Assembly (NCBI GenBank): GCA_031002005.1 | Contig: JARYHS010009186.1 | Location: 109,156,829 to 109,220,828, forward strand | Direction: 5' to 3' | DNA length: 64,000 bases | Origin: Vandiemenella viatica | Taxonomy: Eukaryota; Arthropoda; Insecta; Orthoptera; Morabidae | Shown: one piece after another, positions 10,681 through 22,194 of the stretch | Layout of the letters: the number at the start of each line of letters is the position of its first letter | How positions within the stretch are numbered: the first letter of the stretch is position 1 | Translations under genes and position numbers: made by a program | The notes under the pieces: model-generated | What the model saw: the letters and a program-made list of their open reading frames with translations, nothing else | The model's database searches: none | Told to the model about the DNA's origin: nothing

Positions 10681-12032
10681 CAGGGTGTCCACAAATGAAT
10701 ATCGGGGTTTTAATGCTTTATAAGATTTATTACATTATCCTTACAGTTATAAATGATATGTCAAATGAAAGAGCAACTCAAACTGTTTTATATACAAGCT
10801 TACAAGTGTTCTATGTGGGCACCATTTGTCACACGGCACACATCAAGTCTGTAGCCGAGTTCTTCCCAAACGTTGAGCAGTGTGTCTTCAGTAACTGTTG
10901 CAACAGCTGCTTCAATCCTCTGTCGTAATTCAAGGAGGTCGGCTGGTAATGGAGGCACATACACACGATCCTTGATGAAACCCCAAAGGTAGAAATCGCA
11001 TGGCGTTAGGTCAGGTGAACGTGGAGGCCACGCATAGCAAGCTCTGTCATTGGACCCCTTGCGGCCAATCCAGCGGTCGGGTACAGTTACGTTCAACCAA
11101 CCGCGTACTTCGTTATGCCAGTGAGGTGACGCACCATCTTGCTGGAAAATGAAGTTCTCTGGTTCATATTGTTCCAACTGAGGGAAGAGCCATTGCTCTA
11201 GTGTATCAAGGTAAGAAGTACCAGTTACAGTCGGTTCATCAAAAAAGAAAGGTCCGTAAACTTTCCGCCGGGATACGGCACAAAAAACATTGATTTTAGG
11301 GGAGTCTCGTTCACTTGTACGATCTCTTGAGGATTTTCTGAGCCCCAGATCCGCACATTATGAGTGTTAACATGTCCACTGAGGTGAAAGGTCGATTCAT
11401 CACTGAAGACATGATGATGTAGAAAATCTTCATCGTCATGTAACAACATTTCGTTAGCGAATTTGGCACGTAAACCATGGTCTGCAGGCTTTAGAGCCTG
11501 TAACAACTGTAAACGGTAAGGACGTAGTTGCAAGCGTTTCCTTAAAACTTTCCAAACAGTCGACTTAGAAATTTCTAATTCGCGACTAGCCTTCCGAACA
11601 GATTTCTTTGGGCTACGAGTGAACGACTCTCTCACTCGCTCAACAGTCTCTTCGCTAACTCTTGGTCGTCCCGCACTCTTCCCTTTACAAAGGCAGCCTG
11701 TATCTTCAAACTGATGATACCATCTACGGATGTTATTGTCACTTGGAGGATCACGCCCGAACTTAATGCGGAACGCACGCTGCACAGTAACTACAGATTC
11801 AGTCTTTGCAAACTGTAAAACACAAAACGCTTTCTCTTCACTAGTCGCCATCTTTACTACTACCGCATTCTAGCGGATCGCAGCGGAAACATTTCACGCA
11901 CATGCGCACCAGTGCCAACGAACAAAACTGTTTGAGTTGCTCTTTCATTTGACATATCATTTATAACTGTAAGGATAATGTAATAAATCTTATAAAGCAT
12001 TAAAACCCCGATATTCATTTGAGGACACCCTG
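10681..12032 (-). mobile_element. rosa-like (DD41D) Tc1/mariner element
   Basis: The element is 1352 bp, starts CAGGGTGTCC, ends with its complement, and is flanked by TA on both sides (10679-10680 and 12033-12034). The terminal inverted repeats run about 109 bp and differ at only about two positions (for example position 11), which is long and well preserved for this superfamily. It encodes one transposase on the minus strand. The arm similarity suggests recent activity or recent gene conversion. Confidence 0.93.
10800..11851 (-). pseudogene. rosa-like transposase, one frameshift
   Basis: This is a cut-and-paste transposase of the IS630-Tc1-mariner superfamily, acting on the element's own TIRs in the nucleus. 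It begins MATSEEKAF. The N-terminal half holds a paired helix-turn-helix DNA-binding region with a GRPR linker motif. The catalytic triad is visible: D in FSDEST, D in QQDGAS and D in RSPDLTP. I count 41 residues between the second and third Asp, the spacing known for the rosa group. A single frame change near 11290 (a one-base loss or two-base gain) splits the gene into 11851-11225 and 11177-10800. Otherwise no residue or stop argues for long decay. Confidence 0.88.
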
Positions 12033-12034
12033 TA

Positions 12035-15000
12035 TATTCTGCTTCACTTTATTTAATTAATTATCCATTTTTATTTCCAATCTATTTCTTAATTATGTGA
12101 CTCAAGTTACTGTTAATAGTTATACTGATAATTAATTAATAATTACTAACCCTAAATATTCTCTAATTGTATAATAGCCCCCAACTGGGGGCATGAGTTC
12201 ACAAATATTGAGATTATTAATTAAAAATTCATATTCGAATTGCTATGTGAAGAAATATTCTGTACAATAGTACCATATATTGATTTCAGACTAGGGATTT
12301 TGATGCTTTAACATTTTGTGTATAAGTTTTGGTTTATTGTGCTATGTGTGCGTGAATTAGGTTGTCTGTTACAAGTATATAATGCTATCACGATTAATTT
12401 TGATGTTTGTTAAACTGTAAGAATATACAGTGTTTCACTTATTGCTTTTCCTTTGCATGTTATGTCTGATTATAGAGCTTTGTTTCCACCAACACTGGCG
12501 ATCCATATTCACAACTTCAAAAAAATCTTCGAGAATCTAGGCTCATGTATATTAATAAAAGTTTTGTATCGATAAAGGAAATCTTTTTGTCTCTGCAGAT
12601 CTGCTGCTGTTCTTGTATCTGCTTCGATCACCGGGTATAATTTACTTCCCAAATTATGTTCATAAATAGTTACAATTATTTCCTTATCTTGCTTGTGTTT
12701 ACATTCAGTCTAAATATCTCTTCCAATAGTTTATTCATGAAATCCTGAAATGGTTCTACACGTTTACGCATTTTCGAAACAGGACAGTTGCCAACGAATA
12801 ATAGAAAATTGGTTTGCTGTTGAACATTTTTAAATATTTACTTAATTTTGAGCATTATGATTATTATTCATTTTTTGTATTAGTACTTTGAGCATGCTGA
12901 TAAAATTTTTACTATTACACATACTTTTGTTACTTTGTTTATCGGTGATAATAATAAAAATAAATCTATCAGTGAATATACAGTACAAAAATAAATGGAG
13001 ATGTGAAAATTTTGAGTTGAAAATTTTTGCTAGCCCGTGCTGGAACACCTATATAGGCAGAAATTGGCCAAGACATGGTTAAACTGATAGCCGCAAGTTG
13101 ATCATTACAATCATCCTGTCAGTTGAAGTTCTCTGATTGCTAGTCGCCACGAAATGTCTTGAAAACCGAAGGTCTCTTGTCGAATATCGGTGTGGTTTGA
13201 AATTTTACGCTGATTTAATGTGATCTTCACTTCAGAAAATAATGTTTTCTGTATTTCAACTAGACTAAGAATTCTCCGTTATTCGATTCTGATCGCATGC
13301 TATATTGTAAGTAAAGTCAAGCAGGAATACGCGAGAAATTGTAACTGGGAAAAAGCAAAAAAAAAAAAAAAAAACAATATTAATTTACTTGGTACAACCA
13401 ATATAAACTGTAGTCCATTGAAATGTAACATCAGAAACACAATCTATTGTAAACAAAACGCAATCTTCAGTTTCAAAATAATATGCATAAGTAAAAAATG
13501 TGAAGGAATAACAAAAGTTTTTAGTAATCAAAGAATTCCTTGCAAAATTTTTGCTGGTGCCAAAAGCCTTGTTCTCAGCTAAATTCAATCAAGACGAAAA
13601 ATTATAAATTGAAGTGTGTTAACAAAGTACAGTGGAAAAGAATTTCAAAATATTAATGACCATGAGTTCCTTAAATCATGATTTTATAAAATAAAACCCT
13701 GCTAACACTAAAGTGGTATCACTTTATAAACAAGCATAAATATTTTAATGACGCAAGTAATTCTATATTTCTATATGTAAAGGTTTAAATATTGTATTTA
13801 TGAATTATATTCGTCAGTTTGAACACTTAAAAAATAGTAACCACACTTTTTAGAATAATGTACCGCAATGCATCTTTCGTAACGTCAATTGATTCCACTC
13901 GCTACTGGGTTTTTGTGTTTGAGACAGAACGAGAAAAAAAATTTCATTTAAAGAATGTAAGATAAAGAACCCTGGTGCCAATGAACCCAATACCAAACAA
14001 GTAAACAACTGTGGAGACGGGCTCCCACCCAGCCAGAAAAAATGAAAAGAAAACGAAAAAACATGGAAGTGTACTTCTAGAAAGGGTAGCAGTTTGTTTC
14101 GTTATTATAGCCTTTTATTCTCCAAGTTTGAAGCTTCGCCGCAGGCTTTAGACAGTTTGCCGTAATGGTTTCATTGCGGCGTCCTCATTTGAGATTGGAA
14201 CTCTCATGGCCCTGGGGGAAGAGTTTGTTTTATTGCGCCAATAACGACACATGCATTCAATTCAAGCATCTCATTCTTCCAATGTTTCCCTTTGATGGGC
14301 TGAAATTCATAGGGAGAGCTCTGCTCTGTTGGCGGGCTCCGTTTGCGTTGTCGGCTTTTCTTCGGGTTTTCTTTTTACGTGGACTCACCCCACCCCGGCT
14401 TTCCCTTTTCCCTTACAGACCCCCGCCTCCTCCCCCCTCCCTCTGTCTGCGTGCCCACCCCTCCACTTCAATTAGTTATAATGTGATTTGGGGAGTAAAG
14501 GAGTCTCGTTATGTTTTGATGAGGTTGACCATTCTTCTTGTTAAAGTATAGTTGAGACTTTACGGAATTGCTTCCGTGCTTGCTTTTGCCTTCGCTTTGC
14601 TTTGGCTCTGCCCTGCCGCCATTCAATGGCAAGAAAACTCGTTAAAAAGTTGATGCCGAGAAAAATGGCTGTAGCGGCCGTCCGGAAAACGCCGGCCCGT
14701 CTCGGTGGGTACCTGCAGGTGAGGGCGCAGAGTTGCCGTAAGTGGATGCACGGTCTGTACGGTGGGCCAGCCGCCCCAATAAGGCGCGCCTTACAAAACA
14801 GCCACACTATAATCGGGTGCAGGTTGGTTATTCATAACGCGGGGGAGGAGCGCCGCTGACTGAGATTGCGCTCTTGTTTACTCGCCGCACAGGCCCGCGA
14901 GTGTAAATAACCGCGAGACGTCACTCATATCACCTTGGCAGAGCAGGTGTTTTTACCTACACTAACCTCCTTGGGGTATATCACCTCTCATGATCATATG

Positions 15001-16050
15001 CGCGGCAACAATTTAAAGGGTTCTCCGTGGAGAGAAACTGGCTTCTTTCTTCATTGTTCACCGAAGTATTGTCATACGGAATCTGTTTCAAAACTACAGG
15101 TTATCTATTAGATTCGACGGTGAAATAAGGGTACTGAGCGAGAAAAAGTAAGGGGAAGTATGAGTGCGCAATTATACTTTAACTTCTACAAAAACGATCA
15201 ATCAATTACCCGCGGAATTGCAAGTTCCGTTTACGCGGATAACGCTGTGAAGCTAACACACTTACTATTATTGAAAGAACCAGCTGCAGCTTAAGTCGTC
15301 AAATTACAATATCTCTGATTTGTGCTTCAAAAATGAGTCTTCGATTCTGAGGATCTCCTGAGAAGGAATTCCTCTGAAGCACTGTGTTGGAGTTACCGAA
15401 AGTATTTCTCCAATATATAGGCTAAAATGGCTGGTAGAAAAGGTATTTTGTGGAAGTTGACTAATATTGAAGCAGACGTAGTGAAGACATCTGCCCTAGC
15501 ATTGGGCTATTCTGAAGCTTAATATTCATCCACAGTGAGGTATAATTCTTGGATCTGGCACTCAACGGGAATAGACATCTACACCCAACAACCGTGGATA
15601 AGTTGTGTTACCCTGCTGGGATAAATGCTTCCAGAAACAAACGTGAGACACTAGTTAAAAAAAAGTGGACAAGCAAAAACAACCATACAAAAAACAAACA
15701 GATAACAAACAAAAGACAAACAGAAAACAAGGTGGTTTCATATAAAACCCACGGTCAGTTTATATAACAGCAATATTAAGAAAACTCACCAGCAAAAGTT
15801 CAAAGGTAGCCCATAAAAACTGAATTCGTGGTTGATACCAGGTGATCGTCTACCATATTGCCATGAGGGTGTCAAGGTGCTTTAGAAAGTACTCAGTATG
15901 GTGTTACATACCGTCTGACCAAATGGGAATTATCCACAGCCAGTTGTCAGCTAAAGACCTATTAGTGGACATGAATTGCAATTCAAGTGACCAAAGTTTT
16001 CTGAACTACAGTTTAAATTGTTTGTTGTTCCTTTGTCGCTTTTAGTTTTG
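12035..16050. other. AT-rich interval without a supported gene
   Basis: Mostly AT-rich with short A runs. The exception is a GC-richer block at about 14580-14960, listed separately. Short frames at 12842-13588 and 14165-14551 lack recognisable motifs. Confidence 0.5.
14580..14960. other. GC-rich block, possible conserved non-coding element
   Basis: A sharp rise in GC and CpG within AT-rich flanks. Overlapping frames exist on both strands but have biased composition and no domain. The palindromic word GTTATTCATAAC near 14828 and TAAATAACCGCGAG near 14905 look more regulatory than coding. Function unknown; an alternative is a promoter or a 5' exon. Confidence 0.3.
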
Positions 16051-16054
16051 TGTA

Positions 16055-16506
16055 CAGGGTATCCACATGAAACCTCCCAGATTTCAAAGTACAATATATA
16101 TATAAAAAAACTCTTGAACATAGAACATTACGATTTTAGGCATCCTGAAAATCAACTGAAAAAGTATTTTTTTGTAATTTTTATAAGTTAGTGCTTTGAT
16201 TTTATTTCAGCTGCTGAATAATTATCAAAAATTACTACTTCACGAGAGAGAGCCCAATGCTTGGTATGGTATGCTGAAACACGGTCACAAACTGCTGTAC
16301 AAACAAATTTCCGACGTTTGTTTCATAGACTACCTCCAGATATAAAGATGTAAGGATTTGTAAAAAAAATAATGTTTATGGTTGCAATCGCATCACTGCA
16401 GACATTCTTGGGCGCACATGGGCAGAAACTGAATTTCACTTAGACATTTTGGGGGCTTTTTATATAGTGTACTATGAAATAAGAGAGGTTTCATGTGGAC
16501 ATCCTG
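16055..16506 (+). mobile_element. Deleted mariner-type element retaining a helix-turn-helix fragment
   Basis: The element is 452 bp with TA flanks (16053-16054 and 16507-16508). The left end CAGGGTATCCACATGAAACC matches the right end with few changes. Internally, at about 16236-16350 (plus), a frame reads REKAQCLVWYAETRSQTAVQ followed by NFRRLF. This resembles the N-terminal DNA-binding region of Tc1/mariner transposases. The catalytic part is missing. It is a non-autonomous derivative that would need transposase from elsewhere. Confidence 0.82.
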
Positions 16507-17774
16507 TATTTGTTACATACTTCCGACTCTACAGATGAAAAAAAATGGGTGAGGTTTGGATAAGATTGTGGAAGGAGATTAAAAGTTTATCAATACTTTT
16601 CCTGCATGTAAGCGTTTCTTAATTGAAAAATATGGTCGTACACGGAATATTTCAGTTTTAGCTACACATCGTCATTTGATGTTCAATCCCCGCCTTGAAA
16701 ATCAAAGATCCCCATTTCAAATGGTGGTCTGGGTTGGAAATTTCTTGGACCCTTTACTTGACATTCAGGTTGCTTTGTACACGGGCGAAGTTCTGATTTG
16801 CCTCCCAAGTTAAACTTCGACACCGAAACAACAGAGGCGTAATAAGCTGTAGCTTTGAAATCTCTGACTAGAAGAACTTTCTTATCTTAAATCAGGCAAC
16901 AGATAAACAATCGTCAATACAAGCTGCGAATTAGATTATACAAATTAACTAAAAGAAATTAAAATTTTATGAATACATTGGTTCTTGCAGAAATAGTAAA
17001 TAAGTTTCCATGAACGACGATGAGATGCGTAAATATAATCCATGCAGCTCATTATTTTCTGCCTCAAGCATTATAAAGAGAAAATTGCGGCTGGAATATT
17101 GGTACTATGAACCTTTTCTTATTGTCTGTAAAAAGAACATGTATGGTATTTGATGAAACAAAATGGTTACACAACTATTAAACATGAATTTTTTATACAT
17201 ATTTCGGTTTGGTGTTGAGTTGACAGGGTAATTTGCAAGTGTGATACGCAGATCTCTCAAGTGGGCAGTAATTTTTCCTTTTATGTTCATGAATTTCGAA
17301 TACATTTACACCAGCAATATAAAATGTTATAATGAAGAATATAGTAAAAATTTAATCAAAATGAACGTATGCGAAAATTTTTAAACTGTGTTGTCATTTA
17401 TAGTTTGACAACAAAACAAAAATTACCGTTCCCAATCGTTTGCATATATTCCGCATAATTTGCAGATGATGGACATAGTATCAATTTAGTAAATAGCTGT
17501 GAAACATATGCAAAATTAACTGCCGGTTAAAAGAAAAACCTACAATTATAGCAATACAATGAAAATTTTGGAATAAAATAAAAAATACCAAACTTTACTA
17601 ATCTTATAACACCATCATAAGTGAATTTACTGTGCAGGTGGCATATAATGTTATCACATCATATAAAAACAATTTTTTATCATATATTAGAGGAGAAATA
17701 GCTTGTTGAGTACCTTAAATGTAAATGATTTCCTATAAAATATGACAGTAAACTCTATTGAGCAGGATGTATTG

Positions 17775-18200
17775 GGTAGGTGGTAGCGGGACGTTTAAAA
17801 AACCTTCATCTACTGGAGAGGACGTTGAGGCTATTATAAGATAACTTAGGTCATACCATTGCTTGAATATTGTAGTGTAATAAACAATCAACATTTTGGG
17901 CATCAAACGCTGAATTTGGAGAGGGTGCAAAGAAGGGCAGATAGAATTGTTGTGTAAATCACCCGAGAACACAACCATTAATAGCTGTGATAAAGGGGCT
18001 GTGTTGTGATTAAATTTAAGACAGGAGGCGAGAGTGAAGAATGCTGGGAATATATAATTCGTATATTGGCGATGAGGCTTGGCTGGACCTTTGTAGAAAA
18101 ATTAGAACTAGTACATGGAAGGTAAGATATGATCATGAGCACAAGCTGGAATTTGTTTCAGGCTTAGGGAAGTTGAAAATTACCAAATAAAAGGGTGAAA
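17775..18200 (+). pseudogene. Decayed LINE reverse-transcriptase C-terminal fragment
   Basis: Broken plus-strand frames read LEYCSV and LERVQRRADRIVV, then in another frame YIGDEAWLDLCRKIRTSTW. The LEYCS...QRRA pattern is typical of the region after the reverse transcriptase domain in CR1/jockey-type LINEs. Several stops and frame changes show an old, 5'-truncated copy. Confidence 0.6.
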
Positions 18201-18479
18201 AACTTATCAGAAATATGGTTAAATATCAAAATTCGTAAAGGACAAAGTAGTTTGATGGTGATATTGCAATTAATGAATTTTAAGATAGGGAAAAATAAAA
18301 TTGGGTACTCGGCCCGTAGACCCAATAGATAGCCGTAGTGAAGGCAAGCGAATCATAAAGGCAGTTGTGAGTGCAATGTTGAAGAATCTAGCTGTAAAAA
18401 ATGTTTTATTATGTAATTCAAACCAAATGTTAGTAAATCAATAATGAAAATTACAAATAATCAAATTAAAAAAAAAACG

Positions 18480-20140
18480 TTCGAAGGGCTTTTGCTCCAC
18501 GCGCACCACACCAGTTTCTAGTTCTAGAGGAGGGAGAAATTTTCATCATCAGGACTTGGCGGTGATTCCTAATCACCAGATTGTGCACCATAGTCATGGA
18601 TTATTTTTTTATTTTTTTTATTTAGCACACATTTTTACAGCCAAGTATCTAGAAACTAATATAGCCCTTAATTTAACACAACAGTTTTACGTTTGATACT
18701 TCTAAACATAATTCGACAATGAATAATTTCAATTTTTGTTATGCATAGTTTTGGCAATATCTGTACAGTCTTTTCTTGTTGGCACTACACATACGATTGT
18801 TTCGCTGTTAACATATATTATAGCTTTCAAAAATTGCCGCATTTTGATATAATTGATTTGTTACAGTTTCTAGTTTTGTATAGTGTTTGCAGTTTCCTGT
18901 ACACTTTATGGTTATAATTTTTAATATTTCACTATGTCAATTTATACGTCTACCACTGCTACTATTACTAAACTATTACTACTATCTGCTAATCTACCAT
19001 CTAAGAAAGTATTTTCCAGTATTGGTATCGGAGTGGTAATCCGAATTCCAGATCTCCCGGAATAGCGCTCGTTCTCAGTCTCTCTGGCAGCCAAAGTGAC
19101 CGAGAATACCGCACATCGGGAGACTGGGCACCTCTAACGCTGGTTGTGAGAACTAATTTTTCAGTAATATTTATATAACTGCAGAAGCAAGGAGTATTTA
19201 ATATCCTGCTAATAGGTTGCTCGTTTTCACAGGTGAAGTAGATGAGTTTAACATCTACTGCCGGTATTTATTAGTTTCAATAGTATAAGTTTGAACAAAT
19301 TCCCATTTTAAGATTATTGGGTACATAATTTACAATTTTTACTTATTACTATTAACATTATTATTTTAAGAGAAAACAATGTTTTACTTATTTTCTGTCC
19401 ATAAATGTTTCTATGCCAAAATATGCAGCAGCGACTCGAGATTACGACTATTATCTATTATTTGTGTTATTACAATGTCAGACCACATTTTATGCATCGA
19501 ACTATAGTTCATGTGAGCACTAGTTAAAAACTTAGGCATACACTATATACTTTTATAAGTGTTAGTTAAGCAAGTTCTTTTTGTAGATAGAATTTCCTTG
19601 GTACAATATTTAACAATTTTCCGTTTACATTTTTCATAACAGCAATTTCAGTGGCGGACACAGTGGTGTTACTTCGAAACGGTCAATTTAAAGCCTTTAA
19701 CATGGTTTAGGCATTCCTCTCCGCAGACCAGCTCCCCAACGCTGAGAATATGGAGTGAGGGTAAACGACACTGTTGATGGTAATTAATGCATCGGATGGG
19801 CACGTTAAGCCTGTCCATCCCATTGGTCTCTTTTGGATGAATATGCCTGGATTGGCAAGCACAGGATTTCACCTTCTCCCTTCTTTCACCTCTCATCCAC
19901 AACGCAAACAACATTCCATTCTTATTACACACTCTACCTCAATCATCCACACTTGCAACAACAGGAACATAACACGGAGGAAGTTTATCTCCTCATATGT
20001 TGCCATGAAGGGATAAATATCTCCCATATTAATTGCCTACGCCCAGACGCGTAAAAGACGTTCATAGAAGAAGATTCTGACATTTCGAAGACAATCTCCA
20101 ACAAACTTCAATGAATAAAGTTATTCCGCTTATTTAATTA
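18480..20140. other. AT-rich interval, no gene; dispersed repeat at 19735-19850
   Basis: No supported coding region. The segment 19735-19850 (plus) matches the repeat found on the minus strand at 8200-8380, sharing GGAGTGAGGG, CACTGTTG and GATGGGCACG words. Confidence 0.5.
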
Positions 20141-20149
20141 ATTAAGCCT

Positions 20150-21115
20150 TGAATACACTGGGGGACAATTGAAGCGAATGTTGTAAACATTTCGCACGGC
20201 ATGCCACTCGACAACTCCCGGGGACAATGTCTCGGAACATGTTGCATGTCACACTAGTCAGTTCTTGTAGAAATGTTTCCCGAGGAGGTTACGTTAATTA
20301 GTGCTGCGTACATACTTATATTAAGTAGTTTAGCAAAACGTAAAAGAAAGAGTACGTGGTGGATGCGGAATTACTTGCTCCAACAAGAAATTTTGTTGAA
20401 TGTAGATGCTAAAGGAAAACACTATTCTTAATCTGCTGTGGAAATAAGAAACTATTTCACTGAGTATTTCGTGAATGGCAGATTAGATTTTAGACATAAA
20501 CATGTTAATGGAAACAAATGATCCATACCAGCATATAATAATTGTTTTAGCACTGTCGGACAGATAAATAATTAAACGTGATCTACATGTGTGTCCAATG
20601 TGTCCATGCCACCGGAATTGTAGTACACTTTAGTAAATTTTCATTGCCTCATACGCAATGCTATGCACTTGACATTACCTCTACTAGTGGTTATCGAAGA
20701 TGTTAATTTTTTTTCTTTCCCCCCCCCCCCCTCCGGAGTGTATGCACTTTTGGTCTCAATTTATTTTTTTGGAAATTCCAGCACCTTGCCAATATCCTTC
20801 CACGCGTCACTTTTTTTATTCTTGGTCTGAAGTGTCCTACGACAAACCATAAATAAATTCTGGTAGAGATCGAATGAAGCTCTACTTCGTTCCTTAACAC
20901 TGACATATTGCGTGGCATATTATGCACAGGAATAAACTCGGCAAAAAATGACGTGGGGCTGACTCGCGAAACGTGTTTTCTCTCTAGAAGCGGCAACATG
21001 TCTCCGAACACGTAGACGTTGCGCAAAATATTGCACCCAACGTTGCGGGACAGTGGGCAACGTTGCCGCGTCACCCAGACACAGTGTCGCGCGTCATATT
21101 TGTCCCTTAATGTCT
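20150..21115 (+). mobile_element. PIF/Harbinger-like deletion derivative, ends uncertain
   Basis: The plus-strand reading near 20330-20500 gives KRKSTWWMRNYLLQQE, like the N-terminus of PIF/Harbinger transposases. Shortly after comes EIRNYFTEYFVNGRLDF, like their extreme C-terminus, so the catalytic middle is missing. Candidate ends are CACTGGGGGACAA at about 20157 and TTGTCCCTTAATG at about 21100. They are only partly complementary, and I could not confirm a target duplication. The long minus-strand frame at 20703-21242 ends in a poly-Gly/Lys low-complexity tail and is probably not a gene. Confidence 0.45.
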
Positions 21116-21339
21116 CCAGCCCTTTAATTGAAGAAGCGGCAATCAGAAGCATCAAGTTCACTGTTATGTTACAAGTGTTCAAATCTCCAAATTGGAACAG
21201 ACAGGGGGAAGACCGGTTGGAGAGATTTGGTCGGTCACCCATGCTGTTCGCGTAGGACCAGAAGTCGCCGGGCAGGTACGCTGGGACAAGTGATCCAATG
21301 ATGCATCAGATAACATCGCACGGGCAGCTGTGGAGAGAG

Positions 21340-21740
21340 ATAAATTATGTGAACCGTGAGGTCAGTCTAAAGAAAGGAAGACAGAGAGACTGGGCGGGGG
21401 ACAGGAGCGGTTGCTGGTGCCCTCTCGTTAGTAATTGATTGGCATGCGCCATTACTGTCTGCGTCCGGCGCTCATTAAAATACCTGCCCCCACTCATGCC
21501 GACACGCGTCTTCGTTGTTAGCCTCCCTAACAAATGACTGCTGGGCCGCGCGCGACCCGCCCTGAAATAATACGGGCTCTAATATAACAAATGACGGCGA
21601 GGCGGCGCCGCGAGTTGACATGGCGACCGTCCGCACGTTTTAAAATAGCCCCGGGGCGCCCATCGACGACTATGCGGGAAATTTGTTAATTAGCTGTCTG
21701 CGCACCGAATCGTCGTCAGCGAGGAATTCGTTCCCGGTAC
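21340..21740. other. GC-rich block with homeodomain-type words
   Basis: A GC- and CpG-rich block embedded in AT-rich DNA. It includes GTAATTGATTGGCATGCGCC, CATTAAAATACCTGCC and TTGTTAATTAGCTGTC, words containing TAAT cores typical of homeodomain sites. No long credible frame is present. I interpret it as a candidate enhancer or conserved non-coding element, not proven. Confidence 0.32.
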
Positions 21741-22194
21741 TATCGGATTTTGTTCCTGGCTGCGATCAGTGCCGGTATAATTAGGATATCTCCGGTGAAA
21801 TGTAACCTAATACGACCCCAGATCTGAATCCTTTCTGTAGCCTACCGTATTATTTAAATAGTTATAAAGAAACTGTTTCTGTGATTCTTCTTAAGCAAAG
21901 GATATGACTGGATCAGCAAAATTACAGGGAATATTAAAATATTGTTCATTTTCTGAAGGTTCTAAATATTATTATTATTATTGGGGGTGTGAGGCTAAAC
22001 AGCGAAACCTGTTACTTCACAACCACCTTGAACTATCGTATTTCTTAATCAGAGCGTTTATTATTCTCCAAAGACGCTGTTACCCTCTACACCTTCATTA
22101 ACACTTGTTGATGAAGTGCTGCGGTTCTATTGGCAGAAGTCCAAAATAGGATGTCAGTCTGAAAATGCACTACGATTTGAATCAGCATCTAATG

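Noticed and set aside
14165..14859. Overlapping frames of 85-128 codons on both strands
   Set aside because: Biased composition, Pro/Arg-rich and conflicting frames. More likely GC-rich non-coding DNA.
20703..21242. 179-codon minus-strand frame
   Set aside because: It ends in a low-complexity Gly/Lys tail from a poly-C/T tract, shows no motif, and overlaps a probable PIF/Harbinger derivative and a GC-rich block.
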